This document shows, piece by piece, positions 33,566-44,395 of a stretch of DNA of 64,000 nt (position 1 is the stretch's first letter; every line of letters begins with the position of its first letter). The stretch is from Yponomeuta sedellus. Lineage: Eukaryota; Arthropoda; Insecta; Lepidoptera; Yponomeutidae. The notes under the pieces are model-generated. The model was given only the letters and a program-made list of their open reading frames with translations, made no database searches and was not told the DNA's origin. The stretch spans positions 930,001 to 994,000 of the forward strand of contig OW203726.1 of the NCBI GenBank assembly GCA_934045075.1, read 5' to 3'. Made by a program: the position numbers and the translations under genes.

Positions 33566-34394
33566 AAAAAAATAAATGTACAATAACTGTGTCGACTTAC
33601 TTATTTTATCTTATTTTTATGCGACAAATGTCTAAGGCTTCGAATATTTTGCGTCAAATAGCATGGGCGACAATCGGCCATGCGAATTGACTCCCGAAAT
33701 CGGGAGGTACGCGTGATAAGCCTATACTCTCTCTCTATCTGAGAGTGGCTACCTAAAAAAACAATAAGTTCAACTCATTAGCTACATGACTACCCAGAAC
33801 AGTTTCAGCAAAAATAGTATTTCTTAATGATTGGCGATACATACTCATACATAGTTATATATTAAACGCCGAAACGTCGGGAAATAAGGTAATTACGTTT
33901 TACCTAATAAATAATCGCGATATGACCCGTTTAATATTTAACTAAGTTTTTTAAATAATCATTCAACTCCAAGGATTTCGCTATCCGCTTGCGTGGACAT
34001 CAAGGAATTTTAAAAGGACTTGATATTTCTCAAAGTTCGCTCGCTGCACTGACGCAGACGCATTGAGTTTGCTTCCCTCAATTTGCAATGAATTTTCTGG
34101 TCTCCTATGTATCTAACTAATGGCTTAAAATGAGAGATCACCAGTAAATTAGATTAGAAAAAGTACTGCTTTTAGTTTTGAATTGAGTCTACGATATCTT
34201 CTAATTAATTATTTTTTCCTGAAACTTTCTTCCAAGAAAATGGTCGGCGCTTTAGGTTTTACCACATTTTTCAATTTAAAAACAGATAGATTTCTTTATT
34301 ATAAACTTCTAGAGGAAAAAAATATTCTTTTACCATCTACTACTACTTGATGCGGAAAAAAAATCTATTAATCAGCAGCAAGAAGTTGTCCATC

Positions 34395-34560
34395 GTCACT
34401 ATGTCCCAACCGATGGGCACGGGTCTCTTACCTGGGGAAAGTATAGGCCATACTCTACCACGGGGGCCAAGCCTGGATTGGTGGAGGCTTGCAAGACTAG
34501 TGGCTGGTCTTACTGTCCGAAGTCTTAAAGCCGCCCTAACTTTACGACGAGAAGTTAGGT
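34395..34560 (-). repeat. 5S-like SINE tail and body fragment
   Basis: CTATGTCCCAACCGATGGGC, CCACGGGGGCCAAGCCTGG, then AAGCCGCCCTAAC. Confidence 0.65.
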
Positions 34561-34754
34561 TGCCATTCCCAAATTCCTAAACAGCATGTTGTGAAATTAA
34601 CATTAACATTGTTTAGAAATGTTTTAAAATAAAATTTACTTTTAAGTTATTGTCAGAATTAAGGCTATTATTTAATTTATTTTTCATTGTAATGTAAGGG
34701 ACAAATAATATTGTACATTGAAAGACTAAGTTTGGAGTTTTTTTGTCCATTTTT

Positions 34755-35065
34755 CTCCAAAATGATCTAGATTTTGAAATGGACACTTAGTTTGAATTGT
34801 AACGTTCATTAAGCCGCAGCTTCTGCGCTTCTTTGAATAAAACCTTTTCATTTCATTTTATTCAACAAACAGAATGTAAATTGTTTACGTTGAATTAAAA
34901 TAATTAATTCTGATGTTCGATCCAACATACTCAGCATACCGAACCAAAATTCAATTCAATTAAAAAGTTCTTTATTATACAAAAAACGGGGCTTACACAA
35001 AGGCGAGGTTAATACTAATAAGTATTTTCTTCCAGCTAACCTTGGGTTAATATTCTAATCAATAC
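34755..35065 (-). repeat. two LINE 3' tails
   Basis: 34755-34862 matches 10505-10605 (inverted) and ends with a TTCATTTCATTTTATTC tail. 34955-35065 carries TTCTTTATTATACAAAAAAC and a TTCTTCCAGCTAACCTTGG motif of the 1290-1420 type. Confidence 0.5.
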
Positions 35066-35069
35066 CAAT

Positions 35070-36920
35070 ATTCGAGCTAGAATTTAAAAGTACCTTTTAC
35101 TATCTATTCATGGCCTCGTTGCTCCATGAAATTCAAACAAACCAACAACCAATTTCCTTACCTCATCGCAGCATCAAACTAGCACTAGGCTCGCTCTGCT
35201 TAACAATGCACCACAGACACACAATTTTGGACCGTTATTGCTTTTGTTTCAGGGAGTAACAAATAACTGGCACACAGAGTAAAGTGGCAGCGACCGCCGC
35301 CCACTTCAGCACGTAGTCTGTGGAAAAAACGTGAATTTCGCCGCATTTTGTAGCGAGGCGGGAGTTTGGAACCATTTCACTTTGTTGTGTTTTTTACACG
35401 AGAGCAGGTGAGTGTTAAGTGTTATGTGTCTCACGCGTGTGTATGTAAGTGACCTATTTACAAACATCTCTTGAAGAAAAAGAAGAAAAAAATATTATAG
35501 AAACAGTGCACACGTCACAGTAACAAAACAAACTTAAAACATATTACTAAACATGACATTCACAAAAAACAAAAACAAAGAAGAAAAACGAAAGGTCACG
35601 GCGTGTTCCTGCTTCTATAAATGGCAACTGACTCAGCAGTATGCTGATGGACTAGCCATCAGCGCTGATTTTCAGTCAGTGCCAGATTCTACCCCACGAA
35701 CGTCACAGACTGCGGTGCGAACAATCATGGGCAGTACCATATTGAAAAAAATACTTATATGTTGTATAGAATAATACCTATATCAATAGAATACATATTA
35801 ACTATACAGAATGAAAAAGATACTTAAATAGTTTTAATTAAATGACAGAATAAGCTACAGCTTTACTCTTCGTGATCTTCTTCTTCTGGCTATATTATGT
35901 AGTCCACTGCTGGACGTAGCACTACCCTAATGAGCGCCATAGCGCCCTGTCTTCAGCTTGCCGCATCGTGATCACATTGATGTAAAGTGGCTGGACCACT
36001 GTATTAGGTGACCTGGTGGAGGTGTCAAGTTTTTATGGCAAAAGTAACCCCTTCAACGGGTCAGGTAAGTTGTTTGAACTCTACTGGCAGCTAGACTGAT
36101 ATTGATAGATGGGATGTGAAATAAAATCACCGTGCCTAATGCCCATCTGTACTAATACCATACTATACTACTATTGACCACTGCTTTGACCTGTTCTTGT
36201 CTGTCTCATTATCTTGTTCTGGTTGTTCCTTTGTCTTAATGTTAAGTATTTCTCCCCCTGTATTAAACTTAATGTAACTGCACACTTTGCATTCTTTTTA
36301 CCCAGTTACTACAGATCATTGTGATTTAATGAAAAGTTTAGGGGTTAATGTTATTTCAAAATTTTTAATAAGCTTTAGCCTTTTTCCTGTTTTTTTCCAA
36401 ATAAATCACTCTCACACTCGTCATTGGTAAAACAAACAACTTCTTACACACACGCACACACACACAAACATACCGTACGTCGTCTCCATATTGCTAGTAA
36501 AAATCCATCAGTGTTAAAAAAACCTCTAAAAGTTTCACCCATACCGAACATCTCGTTAATGATTCGTTATAATTTTATAATTATAACGAATCATTACTTA
36601 CTTATGTAAGTTTCATTTTATCTGAGAGGTTCGAAATTTTTTATACTTCACTAACACATTTTGGCAGTCGGGTCTTTTTGTTTTTATATGAAGTTTTTTT
36701 ATTCCGCAATTAAACTGGCGTTATCGAAAAATCCATCCGTGTGCTTTTAATGCCCTTTCGAGCTCGGTTTGCATTAACTGTTTCATAATGATGCAACTGA
36801 AAATATACCTTAATTTGTATCGAATATGTAGACTCAATATTTGATTTTGTTACATCATACAAAGATAATGTAGTGTATTTTGTTACACTTTGCATATACA
36901 AGGTGTGATGATGATGATGA
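35070..36920. other. no gene seen
   Basis: Contains two short dispersed repeats (35625-35690 and 35895-35950), a short CA microsatellite near 36446-36468 and a perfect 16-bp-arm hairpin at 36557-36596. No supported coding sequence. Confidence 0.35.
36557..36596. repeat. perfect hairpin, 16-bp arms
   Basis: TAATGATTCGTTATAA (36557-36572) and its exact reverse complement (36581-36596), loop 8 bp. Confidence 0.7.
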
Positions 36921-36924
36921 TGAT

Positions 36925-37320
36925 TGACTTTTTTGCATCTACGTAATGAGATGATTTATACAGCGTCCAGTGGTATCCTCACTCACACTAGATGGGTGAA
37001 GGGACCACTCCGACGCTGTAGTGCCTGGGACATGGTTTTTATAGATGGTGTATGCTTGCCCAGCACCTATACCATCCTGAAAGCTTAGTTGGCCTAGCCC
37101 ACAGGAAAGACTAGTCAATACGTGCGGAGCCAACCAAGCCGCGGGTTTCCTCACGATGTTTTCCTTCACCGTTAGCGTGTGGTATTGCGACTACAAATTC
37201 GCAAATGTACGTAACTTTGAAATTAAACAAAGTCATTGGTACATGCCCACACTCGGGATAGAACCTGGGGCTCTCGCTTGCCAGTCATGGTTCTACCCAC
37301 TGAGCTACCACCGCTCCGCA
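36925..37320 (-). repeat. tRNA-derived SINE, 'GCGGTGGTAGC' family, long form
   Basis: GATTTATACAGCGTCCAGTG, AGGGACCACTCCGACG, GTTTCCTCACGATGTTTTCC and an antisense head ending GAGCTACCACCGCTCC. Followed by two copies of the 16-bp palindrome ACCTTATATATAAGGT (37320-37335, 37339-37354). Confidence 0.75.
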
Positions 37321-37774
37321 CCTTATATATAAGGTGTAACCTTATATATAAGGTGTTAACGAACTCTAACCGTCGACAAAATGTGTAAATGTGGTTTTTG
37401 CTTTCCTATCAAGACATTATGCCTATGTTCTTTGTTATTTTGCCAGAAAATTTTTAACATACACCTCATTTCGAATTCAAGGGCCGCACTCCGCATTTAA
37501 TGAATAGTTTTCAATCCACCCTCGGAGCAAAAAGCCCTCCTTGCAGACCGTCTTCCGACTTGGGCACCCCCGGGACTGATACCGACGTAATTTATGATTG
37601 AATCCATAAAACAAACGGCTTAACTTGCTGCGTGGTTATAAATGAGCCTGATATGAAAGACTAAGCGGCCAAAACAGTTTGATACTGCAGAATACCCACA
37701 AGGAGAACAGCTGGCAATGCAGGCAGTGAATTGTAGTGTAATTTGCACCATACAGCAGTCAGTAACGCTCGCGG

Positions 37775-39057
37775 AGTACCTGGCAGTGACTGAAAATCAG
37801 CACTGAAGGCTTGTCCATCAACTTATTGCTGAGTCGGTGCGAGTCAGTCGGTGAGCAGGCGCGGTCAGGTGCTGGATGGGTGACTACCATTAGTGACATT
37901 TTTTACGAGTGATTCCGTGCTTAGCAAGGCACGCTAAGCAGGTTAGTGCCCGCTGTCATGTAATGGCAGCCGTTAAGCCATGTCAGAGGCCTTTTGGGCG
38001 GCTTGATAACTTCTGACAGTAAGGCCCGCCACTGTCTTACAATCTTTTTTTTTTTTCACCCAGGTGAAAGCCCAACTACGGGTACCACCGGCTCGGGGGA
38101 GCACAGTGGTTATGTCGGACTCCCCGCCCTGAAAAGGGCGGTATACCGACTAAAAATCCTGGGGTGTTCCTCCGCACCGCAAAGGACGGGGCCACGGGGA
38201 CGCTTGCGCACACTTCCGCGACCCCGTCTGCGGGCGCCCTTTCGGGCACTCCTTCGGCGGCGCTTCTGCCCCGTCGGTGCTCGACGAAGGGGCTAGAAAA
38301 CGCCGCATCTCTTCGTTGGAGCGCATAGGGGCCAAGTGCGTATGATCTTGGCCCCCACACGCCCCAACGCGCCGCCCCCTCCATCCCATCGCGACCCGGT
38401 CGATGAGACGGGGAGGGCGGCGCACCTCCTCGTTGAGGCGCGTGGGGGCCCACGCACCCCGGTCCCCACACGCCCCACACTTGAGGCCCGTCACGTCGCC
38501 CACCAGCACTTCTCTGAAAGCAGAGAAGGCGATGAGCGACCGCGCGGGCCCCCTCCGTGCCAGAAGGCACCCTCGGAACACGCAAGGGCGCCTTCCGGCC
38601 CGCCGTGATGGAGGCAGAGGGTCCCCCGACCCTCCGCGTCCCGGCGGCCACTCTCTGGTCCGACTGGTACGAGGCGCGCGCGCTTCCGCGCAGCGGCGCC
38701 CCCCCCAGTCGGTCCTTCATTCGGTTGGTCGCCTGGGTCCCGCTCCACAAAGTGAAACAGGGCCCACGCGACCTCTCCCGCCAGATTATTCGCCGTTAGC
38801 CAGTAAGTTCCGTTAACAACTCACTGACTAACGCTCAGGGTGCAGCGACCCCACCACTTGCCCCTCCACCTGGTTCATAGAATCAGATGGAACGGAAAGC
38901 GGAGGGGTACACGTAAAGGTTATCTGGCATCGCACCCCACTGTCTTACAATCCTCCACCAACCCGGACTTGGCCCCCGTGGTGGAGTATGGCCTAACCTT
39001 CCTGCGATGCAGGAAGAGACCGGTGCCCCAGCAGTGGGGACATACAAGGGTTGATAA
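37775..39057 (+). repeat. 5S-like SINE interrupted by a GC-rich retroposon
   Basis: Head around 37850-37900 (AGGCGCGGTCAGGTGCTGGA then TGGGTGAC, the 5S-like box C), body to 38044, interruption 38045-38938, then the ACTGTCTTACAATC site is repeated and the tail continues to GGGGACATACAAGGGTTGAT near 39054. Confidence 0.85.
38045..38938 (-). mobile_element. GC-rich non-autonomous retroposon, copy 1 (894 bp)
   Basis: Minus-strand element starting GGGGTGCGATGCCAGATAAC and ending in poly(A) (T run 38045-38055). Perfect 14-bp duplication ACTGTCTTACAATC (38031-38044, 38939-38952). No reverse transcriptase or other protein domain; open frames within it are compositional (GC-rich, all frames partly open). 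A second copy is at 52242-53310 with the same 5' and 3' ends, so both appear full length. Its 3' end resembles the R1-clade LINE end at 50934-51020, the likely source of its machinery. Confidence 0.85.
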
Positions 39058-39124
39058 CGAAAAATCTGTAATATACTTGTGGAATGCAATAAGTTATTGA
39101 GTATTGAGTAAAAGTTACATAATA

Positions 39125-39358
39125 AATATTCATAGACATATTTCACAGATCTCGTTAGCCCTATACTAAGTACAACTAAATGACTTGTGTTATAGGTGCT
39201 AACTCGATGATAGATATAATACAATAAATACATAGATAATATCCAAGACCCGAGACAAACTAGAAAAGTTCGTTTCCTAGCTTGACCCGCCCGGGGATGG
39301 AACCCGAGACCTTCGGTCTTACAGTCACCGTGCCAAACCGCTCCGCCACCGAGGCCGT
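39125..39358 (-). repeat. tRNA-derived SINE, 'GGCCTCGGTGGCGCAG' family
   Basis: Inverted full copy: ATCCAAGACCCGAGACAAAC, TGACCCGCCCGGGGATGGAA and head CCGCTCCGCCACCGAGGCCG. Confidence 0.8.
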
Positions 39359-39827
39359 CAACGCGCTGGCGCAATTGTGTCGTGAGGTGATCTGATAATC
39401 TGGTAGAGTAATGTCAAGATAAAGCAGAACGACAATATTCTGTGGACATTTAATTTTTGCACGCAGTTAAAAGTTGCATAATCAAGGAGCTGGCGCAGTT
39501 TTATCGTGAGATGTGCGGGCTGTGCCTCTAGAAGGTTGTGGCCCAACCATCTTCTGTGCCTTCATATTTCGCGGCAGCCGCCGGCCGATCCATCAACGTC
39601 CCGCAGATACTAGTGACGTCGCTCGGCTCCTCACGATTTATTATTGCCCGCTCCCCGCCGCGTGTGTCACGGAAAGCGATTAAGCTTTTTGTCTCATCCG
39701 CGACGCGGCTCGTTTGTAATATTTGCGAAGAAAAGACCCCCTACTTCGCTAATCCGTTTAAACTCTAATTGTTCTCATACACCTCTGCAACTTCTGTGAC
39801 GGAAAGTACCTAATGTATTCGATATTC

Positions 39828-40165
39828 GATATCAACCCTTGTATGTCCCCACTGCTGAAGCACGCGTCTCTTCCTGTACTATACTCCACCACGGGGGCCA
39901 AGTCCGGGTTGGTGGAGGATTTTAAGACAGTGGCGGGGGCTAACTGTCAGAAGTTACCAAGCCGCCCATAAGGCCTCTGACATGGATTAACGACTGCCAT
40001 TACTTGACAGCCGGCACCAACAGCTTAACATGCCTTGCCAAGTATGGAAACGCTCAGAAATATGCCACTAGTGGTAGTCACGGGACGGTCACCCATCCTG
40101 CACCTGACCGCGCCTGTTGTTGCTTAATACAAGTGATTGATGCCAATCACTCGCTTTGACTAATG
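39828..40165 (-). repeat. 5S-like SINE, nearly full length
   Basis: Tail at 39840 (GTATGTCCCCACTGCTGAAG), body, then GGTCACCCATCCTGCACCTG and ACCGCGCC, the reverse of the 5S-like box C, and head TGCTTAATACAAGTGATTG. Confidence 0.85.
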
Positions 40166-40633
40166 ATGTATCGATATATCTTAATGAACCGCGATGCTCA
40201 TATTGTTTGTTGTGTAGCCTATAAACGTAGGTACCACCTTCTCTCAGAGAGAGAAATCGTTAAATCGGTAGATATATTGTAAGAGAATGTTCGTTTCATT
40301 GCAAACAATGTAATTAATGATTATCGGTAATGGAAGATTATATTTAGTAATATTTGTGATTCCGACGTTTTGCTTAGGAATTACGTAGTTATAATAAATT
40401 AGGTTTACTCGCTCTACTAATGCCTTGTGTGTAATTGTAGATAGACTTATATATAAAAATGTCAATTCTAACACGAAGCCAAAACTACAAAATTTTCGGC
40501 ATTTCAAACGAAGCCTCTACAAAGCAGTTAAGTTGCAATTTCTTTTACGGATAAATTGAACAAAAACAATTCAAAAATGGTAAAACGAAATCTTCTTAAA
40601 CAAACTCTTACGAACAAATGATTATATTCTTTT

Positions 40634-40720
40634 TGTTGCACTAACCCGTGCTAAGGAAAATTTTAAAAACCTATTTAGAGGCTAAAAAATCCAGTGTTAG
40701 CCTATAATTGGGTTTTTAAA
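40634..40720 (-). repeat. tRNA-like fold-back SINE, minimal
   Basis: Tail and outer module (TTGCACTAACCCGTGCTAAG), end module, a loop of a few bases, then a diverged inverted end module (TGTTAGCCTATAATTGGGTT). The tRNA-like part is missing. Confidence 0.6.
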
Positions 40721-41497
40721 GAAACAAATTTTTAAACTGTGTGAAAAACTATCTTCTTCCTTACATCCTTAAAGATAGGGCTGTTTTTTACAAATCTCTT
40801 AATTACAAAGTTACAAGTGAAGTTGTTGCATAATTAATTTGCGCGTGTCAGAGGCCTCTGGAGGCACGCATTATTATAAAGACGTCTCGCGTCACGCGTG
40901 TCACGCCATTAAAGCCATGTGTATTATGCTCTCAAATTCAATTCAAATTCAAATAATTTTATTTCAACGTAAAGAATTTACATTCTATTTGCTGAATGTC
41001 AATGTACAATGTAAAGTGTAAGCCGCCGCCTTCAGGCCGTATTGTAGTGGAGAAAAAGGCAGCGGAAAAAAAAAACTCCACTCTGACCATCTTTTCTCAA
41101 ATCATCTTAAAACCAAATACATCAGTTGCCATATGTAAACCTAATAAGATTTCATGATTGCCATTAACAACCCTAAATGCCAAAGCATTAGTCAAATGTC
41201 TCACAATAATAGGGGAAAACATAAGTGCTGCGGCCAGACACACGAACAGCACTCGTTCACGAGCATAACGCAGTGCTCAGCCATCATCAGTCTCAACCAT
41301 TTTGGAGGGAGATAGATGACCCGAACACCACGCTACCATTCGAATGACCTTTAGCAAACTTGCAGTTAAGTTTTTGTCAGTTATATAAGGTATCATATAG
41401 TTATTAATATGCAATCACGTCGTCTGTACACACTTGTATTATAAAATATGTTATACTTAGTTATACTTAACAATAAAATCGCGGTGGAATTGGTTTA

Positions 41498-44395
41498 CTA
41501 CCACGGATTAGGATCGTTTATATAGTCGTCTATTCTATAATATGCCTTTTTACATAGCGAATTTTTAATGAAAGTTTTAAATTTATTTTCAGACAAGCAT
41601 AGAACACGTTCTGGAATTTTGTTGTAAAAACGAACGCAGTAACCTACAAATGATGTGCCTACCTTGGCTAATCGGGATTTAGTACAAGCAACCTTGTTTC
41701 TATTCCTTGTGTTTACGTTATGAACGTCCCTATTTAATTTAAACATTGTTATATTTTTTCGGACATACATTATATTATCGAATATATATTGGCAAGCCAG
41801 TGTAAGAATGCCTATTTCTTTAAAACGCTCCCTTAGCGATTTTCTACTGTTTAAGTTGTAAATAGCTCTTATTGCTCTTTTTTGCAAGACAAATATGGTT
41901 TCTATATCTGCTGCCCGTCCCCATAATAACAAACCATACGACATGACACTGTGAAAATAACTAAAATAGACCAGCCTCGCCGTCGACACGTCTGTAAGTT
42001 GTCTAATTTTTCTGACTGCAAACGCTGCTGAACTCAACCGACCCGACAGTTTTCCAATATGCTGACCCCATTGCAGTTTTGAGTCTATCGTTATGCCTAA
42101 AAAAAGCGTGGACTCTACCAGCTCTAGCCTCTCACCAGATATTTTTAAACTCGTGTCAACATTTTTAACATTGGGTAGTGAGAATTTGATGCATTTTGTC
42201 TTTTTTGCATTTAGCATCAGATTGTTTATAGTGAACCAGTTTAGAATAGTAGATAAAGCATTGTTTACATCGTCTACATTACTTATACCTCTCTTTACTT
42301 TAAAAATTAAGGAAGTATCATCTGCAAACAACACTATCTGCGAAAGCTTTTCTACTAGGTAGGGCAAATCATTTATATATACCAAAAAAAGGAACGGACC
42401 CAGTATAGAACCTTGAGGGACTCCTACTTTTACATCAGAACCCGAGGATTTAACTCTATTAATATCAACCTTTACAGTTCTGTCTGTTAAGTAAGATCGA
42501 AGAAGACTTAGTGATTTATTACCTAAACCATATCGGTGCAATTTTATGAGAAGTGTTTCGTGGTCAACGCAGTCAAACGCCTTAGAAAGGTCACAGAAAA
42601 CCCCAATGGCATCCTGCGACTCCTCCCACGCCTCAAATATATGCTTTACTAACGCTATGCCTGCTTCCGTCGTTGAGCGGCCTTTTGTAAACCCGAACTG
42701 TTTCTTGTGGAAGAGCTTATTTATACTAAAATGAGTTTGCAATTGATGTAATATTACTTTCTCAAAAACTTTACTTAGCACCGGCAGTATTGCTATAGGT
42801 CTGAAATTATTTGGATCTTCACTATCACCAGATTCAAACAAGGGTACGATTTTACTTAACTTTAATAGATTAGGAAAGGTTCCCTGGTCAACACATTTAT
42901 TAAAAATCAAAGCAAGGTAAGGTGCTAGAATATTGATTATAGTGGATATTAATTTAACCGATAACCCCCACAAATCTTCAGTCTTTTTTAAGTTTAACTC
43001 TTTAAATGTTTTGACAATAGTTAAGGTAGTTATATGGGAGAATTGGAAGTCAACTTTACATGGATTTGTACTTTCCAAAAGTAAGGTATCGGCTAATTGG
43101 GAGGAAGAATTTAAGCTAGCCGTTATATGCAGTGGCATGTTTTTAAAAAAAGTTTGAAATATTTCTGCTATGTCCTTCTTCGAATCAACTAACTTACCTT
43201 CGATCTTCAACGCAAATCCCTGGTCCTTAGGTCTCGTTTTACCTGTTTCTTTGTTAATTACTTGCCAGACTGTTTTTATTTTATTAGTAGACGCCATAAT
43301 TTTTTTACTTATACTTATCGATTTGGCTGTTAAACAAGTTTGTCTAAAAGTTTTTGAATATTTTTTTACGTACTCTTTGAACGTCGGATCGTGATTGAAT
43401 TGTTTTTCTTCATACAATTCATAAAGCCTTTTCCTACTTCTATATATACCTGGCGTTGCCCATTCTGAAAACCCGCTTTTTAACTCTGTAATTTTTTTTA
43501 CGTTAAAAACATGTTCAAATTCTTTTGATATGGTTGAAAACAATACTTGATATAACGTATTCGGATCATTGCTATCGAAATTCAACGAATTTAACTTTAT
43601 GTTTATATTTTTTTTAAATAATTCAATTTTTTTCTCTGTTATTGGCCTACAATTAAATTCATTGCATTTTTTTGCTTCCAGTACTGACGGTAGGACTACC
43701 CATAGCCCGCTATGGTCCGACTGTAATTTATGTATGACTTCTTTTTCTAAATATTCACAATTGCAAAAGACATTATCTATGCAGGTAGCGCTAGTAGCAG
43801 TTGTCCTAGTCGGTTCTGTAAATAAATTATCTAAATTATATGACCTGAAAAGGCTTGCGAGTTTAGTTTTAAGTGGACCTTGAACTAAGAAATCTATATT
43901 GAAGTCCCCACACACCACTATGCTCTTCGTAGTACTGAATAGGCGTTTTAAGGCATCCTCCATAAGTAATTCAAATTCATTATAATTTGATTGTGGCGGC
44001 CTATAAACACACATAACTATATACCTATCCAATTCCACACACGATATCTCAATTAAACGTTCAACAGATAGACTGACAATATCTTTTCTTTCTTTCATTT
44101 TCAAACTACTTTTGACAAAGATCATTGAACCTCCTCTTATTGAGTGTTGTCGGTTAAAAGTGCTTGCTGCTAAATAGTCTTTTAAAGTAAATGACATTTC
44201 AGAATGTTTCAGCCAATGTTCTGTAAAACACAAAATATCTACATTGAAATCTGCTAAAAATAGTTCAATTAAATTGTCTTTGCCGGAAAAACCCTGTATA
44301 TTTTGTGCAACTAAATTGATACCTAACTTAGGGTTTTCCTTTGTCTGCGATGGCAGTTTAAAGCCATTGACTGTGTGTTTGAGCCCGCTGTTGAA
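41498..44395 (-). CDS. CR1-group LINE ORF2 (endonuclease and reverse transcriptase)
   Basis: About 965 residues, stop at 41498-41500. N-terminal APE-type endonuclease: INLVAQNIQGFSG, CFTEHWLKH (the catalytic E), VVCGDFNIDF, and LQSDHSGLW (the DH pair). Reverse transcriptase: FCDLSKAFDCVDHETLL, KVGVPQGSILGPFLFLVYIN and VLFADDTSLIF with the catalytic DD. A C-terminal region lacks RNase H. The frame opens after a TAA at 44396-44398 and overlaps the last 73 nt of ORF1. No ATG lies before the endonuclease, so translation would need frameshifting from ORF1 (ORF2 is in the -1 frame) or reinitiation at a non-ATG codon. The product nicks chromosomal DNA and copies the element's RNA at the nick. Confidence 0.9.
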   Translation of the reverse strand, partial: FNSGLKHTVNGFKLPSQTKENPKLGINLVAQNIQGFSGKDNLIELFLADFNVDILCFTEHWLKHSEMSFTLKDYLAASTFNRQHSIRGGSMIFVKSSLKMKERKDIVSLSVERLIEISCVELDRYIVMCVYRPPQSNYNEFELLMEDALKRLFSTTKSIVVCGDFNIDFLVQGPLKTKLASLFRSYNLDNLFTEPTRTTATSATCIDNVFCNCEYLEKEVIHKLQSDHSGLWVVLPSVLEAKKCNEFNCRPITEKKIELFKKNINIKLNSLNFDSNDPNTLYQVLFSTISKEFEHVFNVKKITELKSGFSEWATPGIYRSRKRLYELYEEKQFNHDPTFKEYVKKYSKTFRQTCLTAKSISISKKIMASTNKIKTVWQVINKETGKTRPKDQGFALKIEGKLVDSKKDIAEIFQTFFKNMPLHITASLNSSSQLADTLLLESTNPCKVDFQFSHITTLTIVKTFKELNLKKTEDLWGLSVKLISTIINILAPYLALIFNKCVDQGTFPNLLKLSKIVPLFESGDSEDPNNFRPIAILPVLSKVFEKVILHQLQTHFSINKLFHKKQFGFTKGRSTTEAGIALVKHIFEAWEESQDAIGVFCDLSKAFDCVDHETLLIKLHRYGLGNKSLSLLRSYLTDRTVKVDINRVKSSGSDVKVGVPQGSILGPFLFLVYINDLPYLVEKLSQIVLFADDTSLIFKVKRGISNVDDVNNALSTILNWFTINNLMLNAKKTKCIKFSLPNVKNVDTSLKISGERLELVESTLFLGITIDSKLQWGQHIGKLSGRLSSAAFAVRKIRQLTDVSTARLVYFSYFHSVMSYGLLLWGRAADIETIFVLQKRAIRAIYNLNSRKSLRERFKEIGILTLACQYIFDNIMYVRKNITMFKLNRDVHNVNTRNRNKVACTKSRLAKVGTSFVGYCVRFYNKIPERVLCLSENKFKTFIKNSLCKKAYYRIDDYINDPNPW

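Noticed and set aside
38076..38816. Overlapping GC-rich ORFs of 137-224 residues (and counterparts at 52532-53203)
   Set aside because: Open in several frames on both strands because of high GC content, not conserved in frame between the two retroposon copies, no domain seen.
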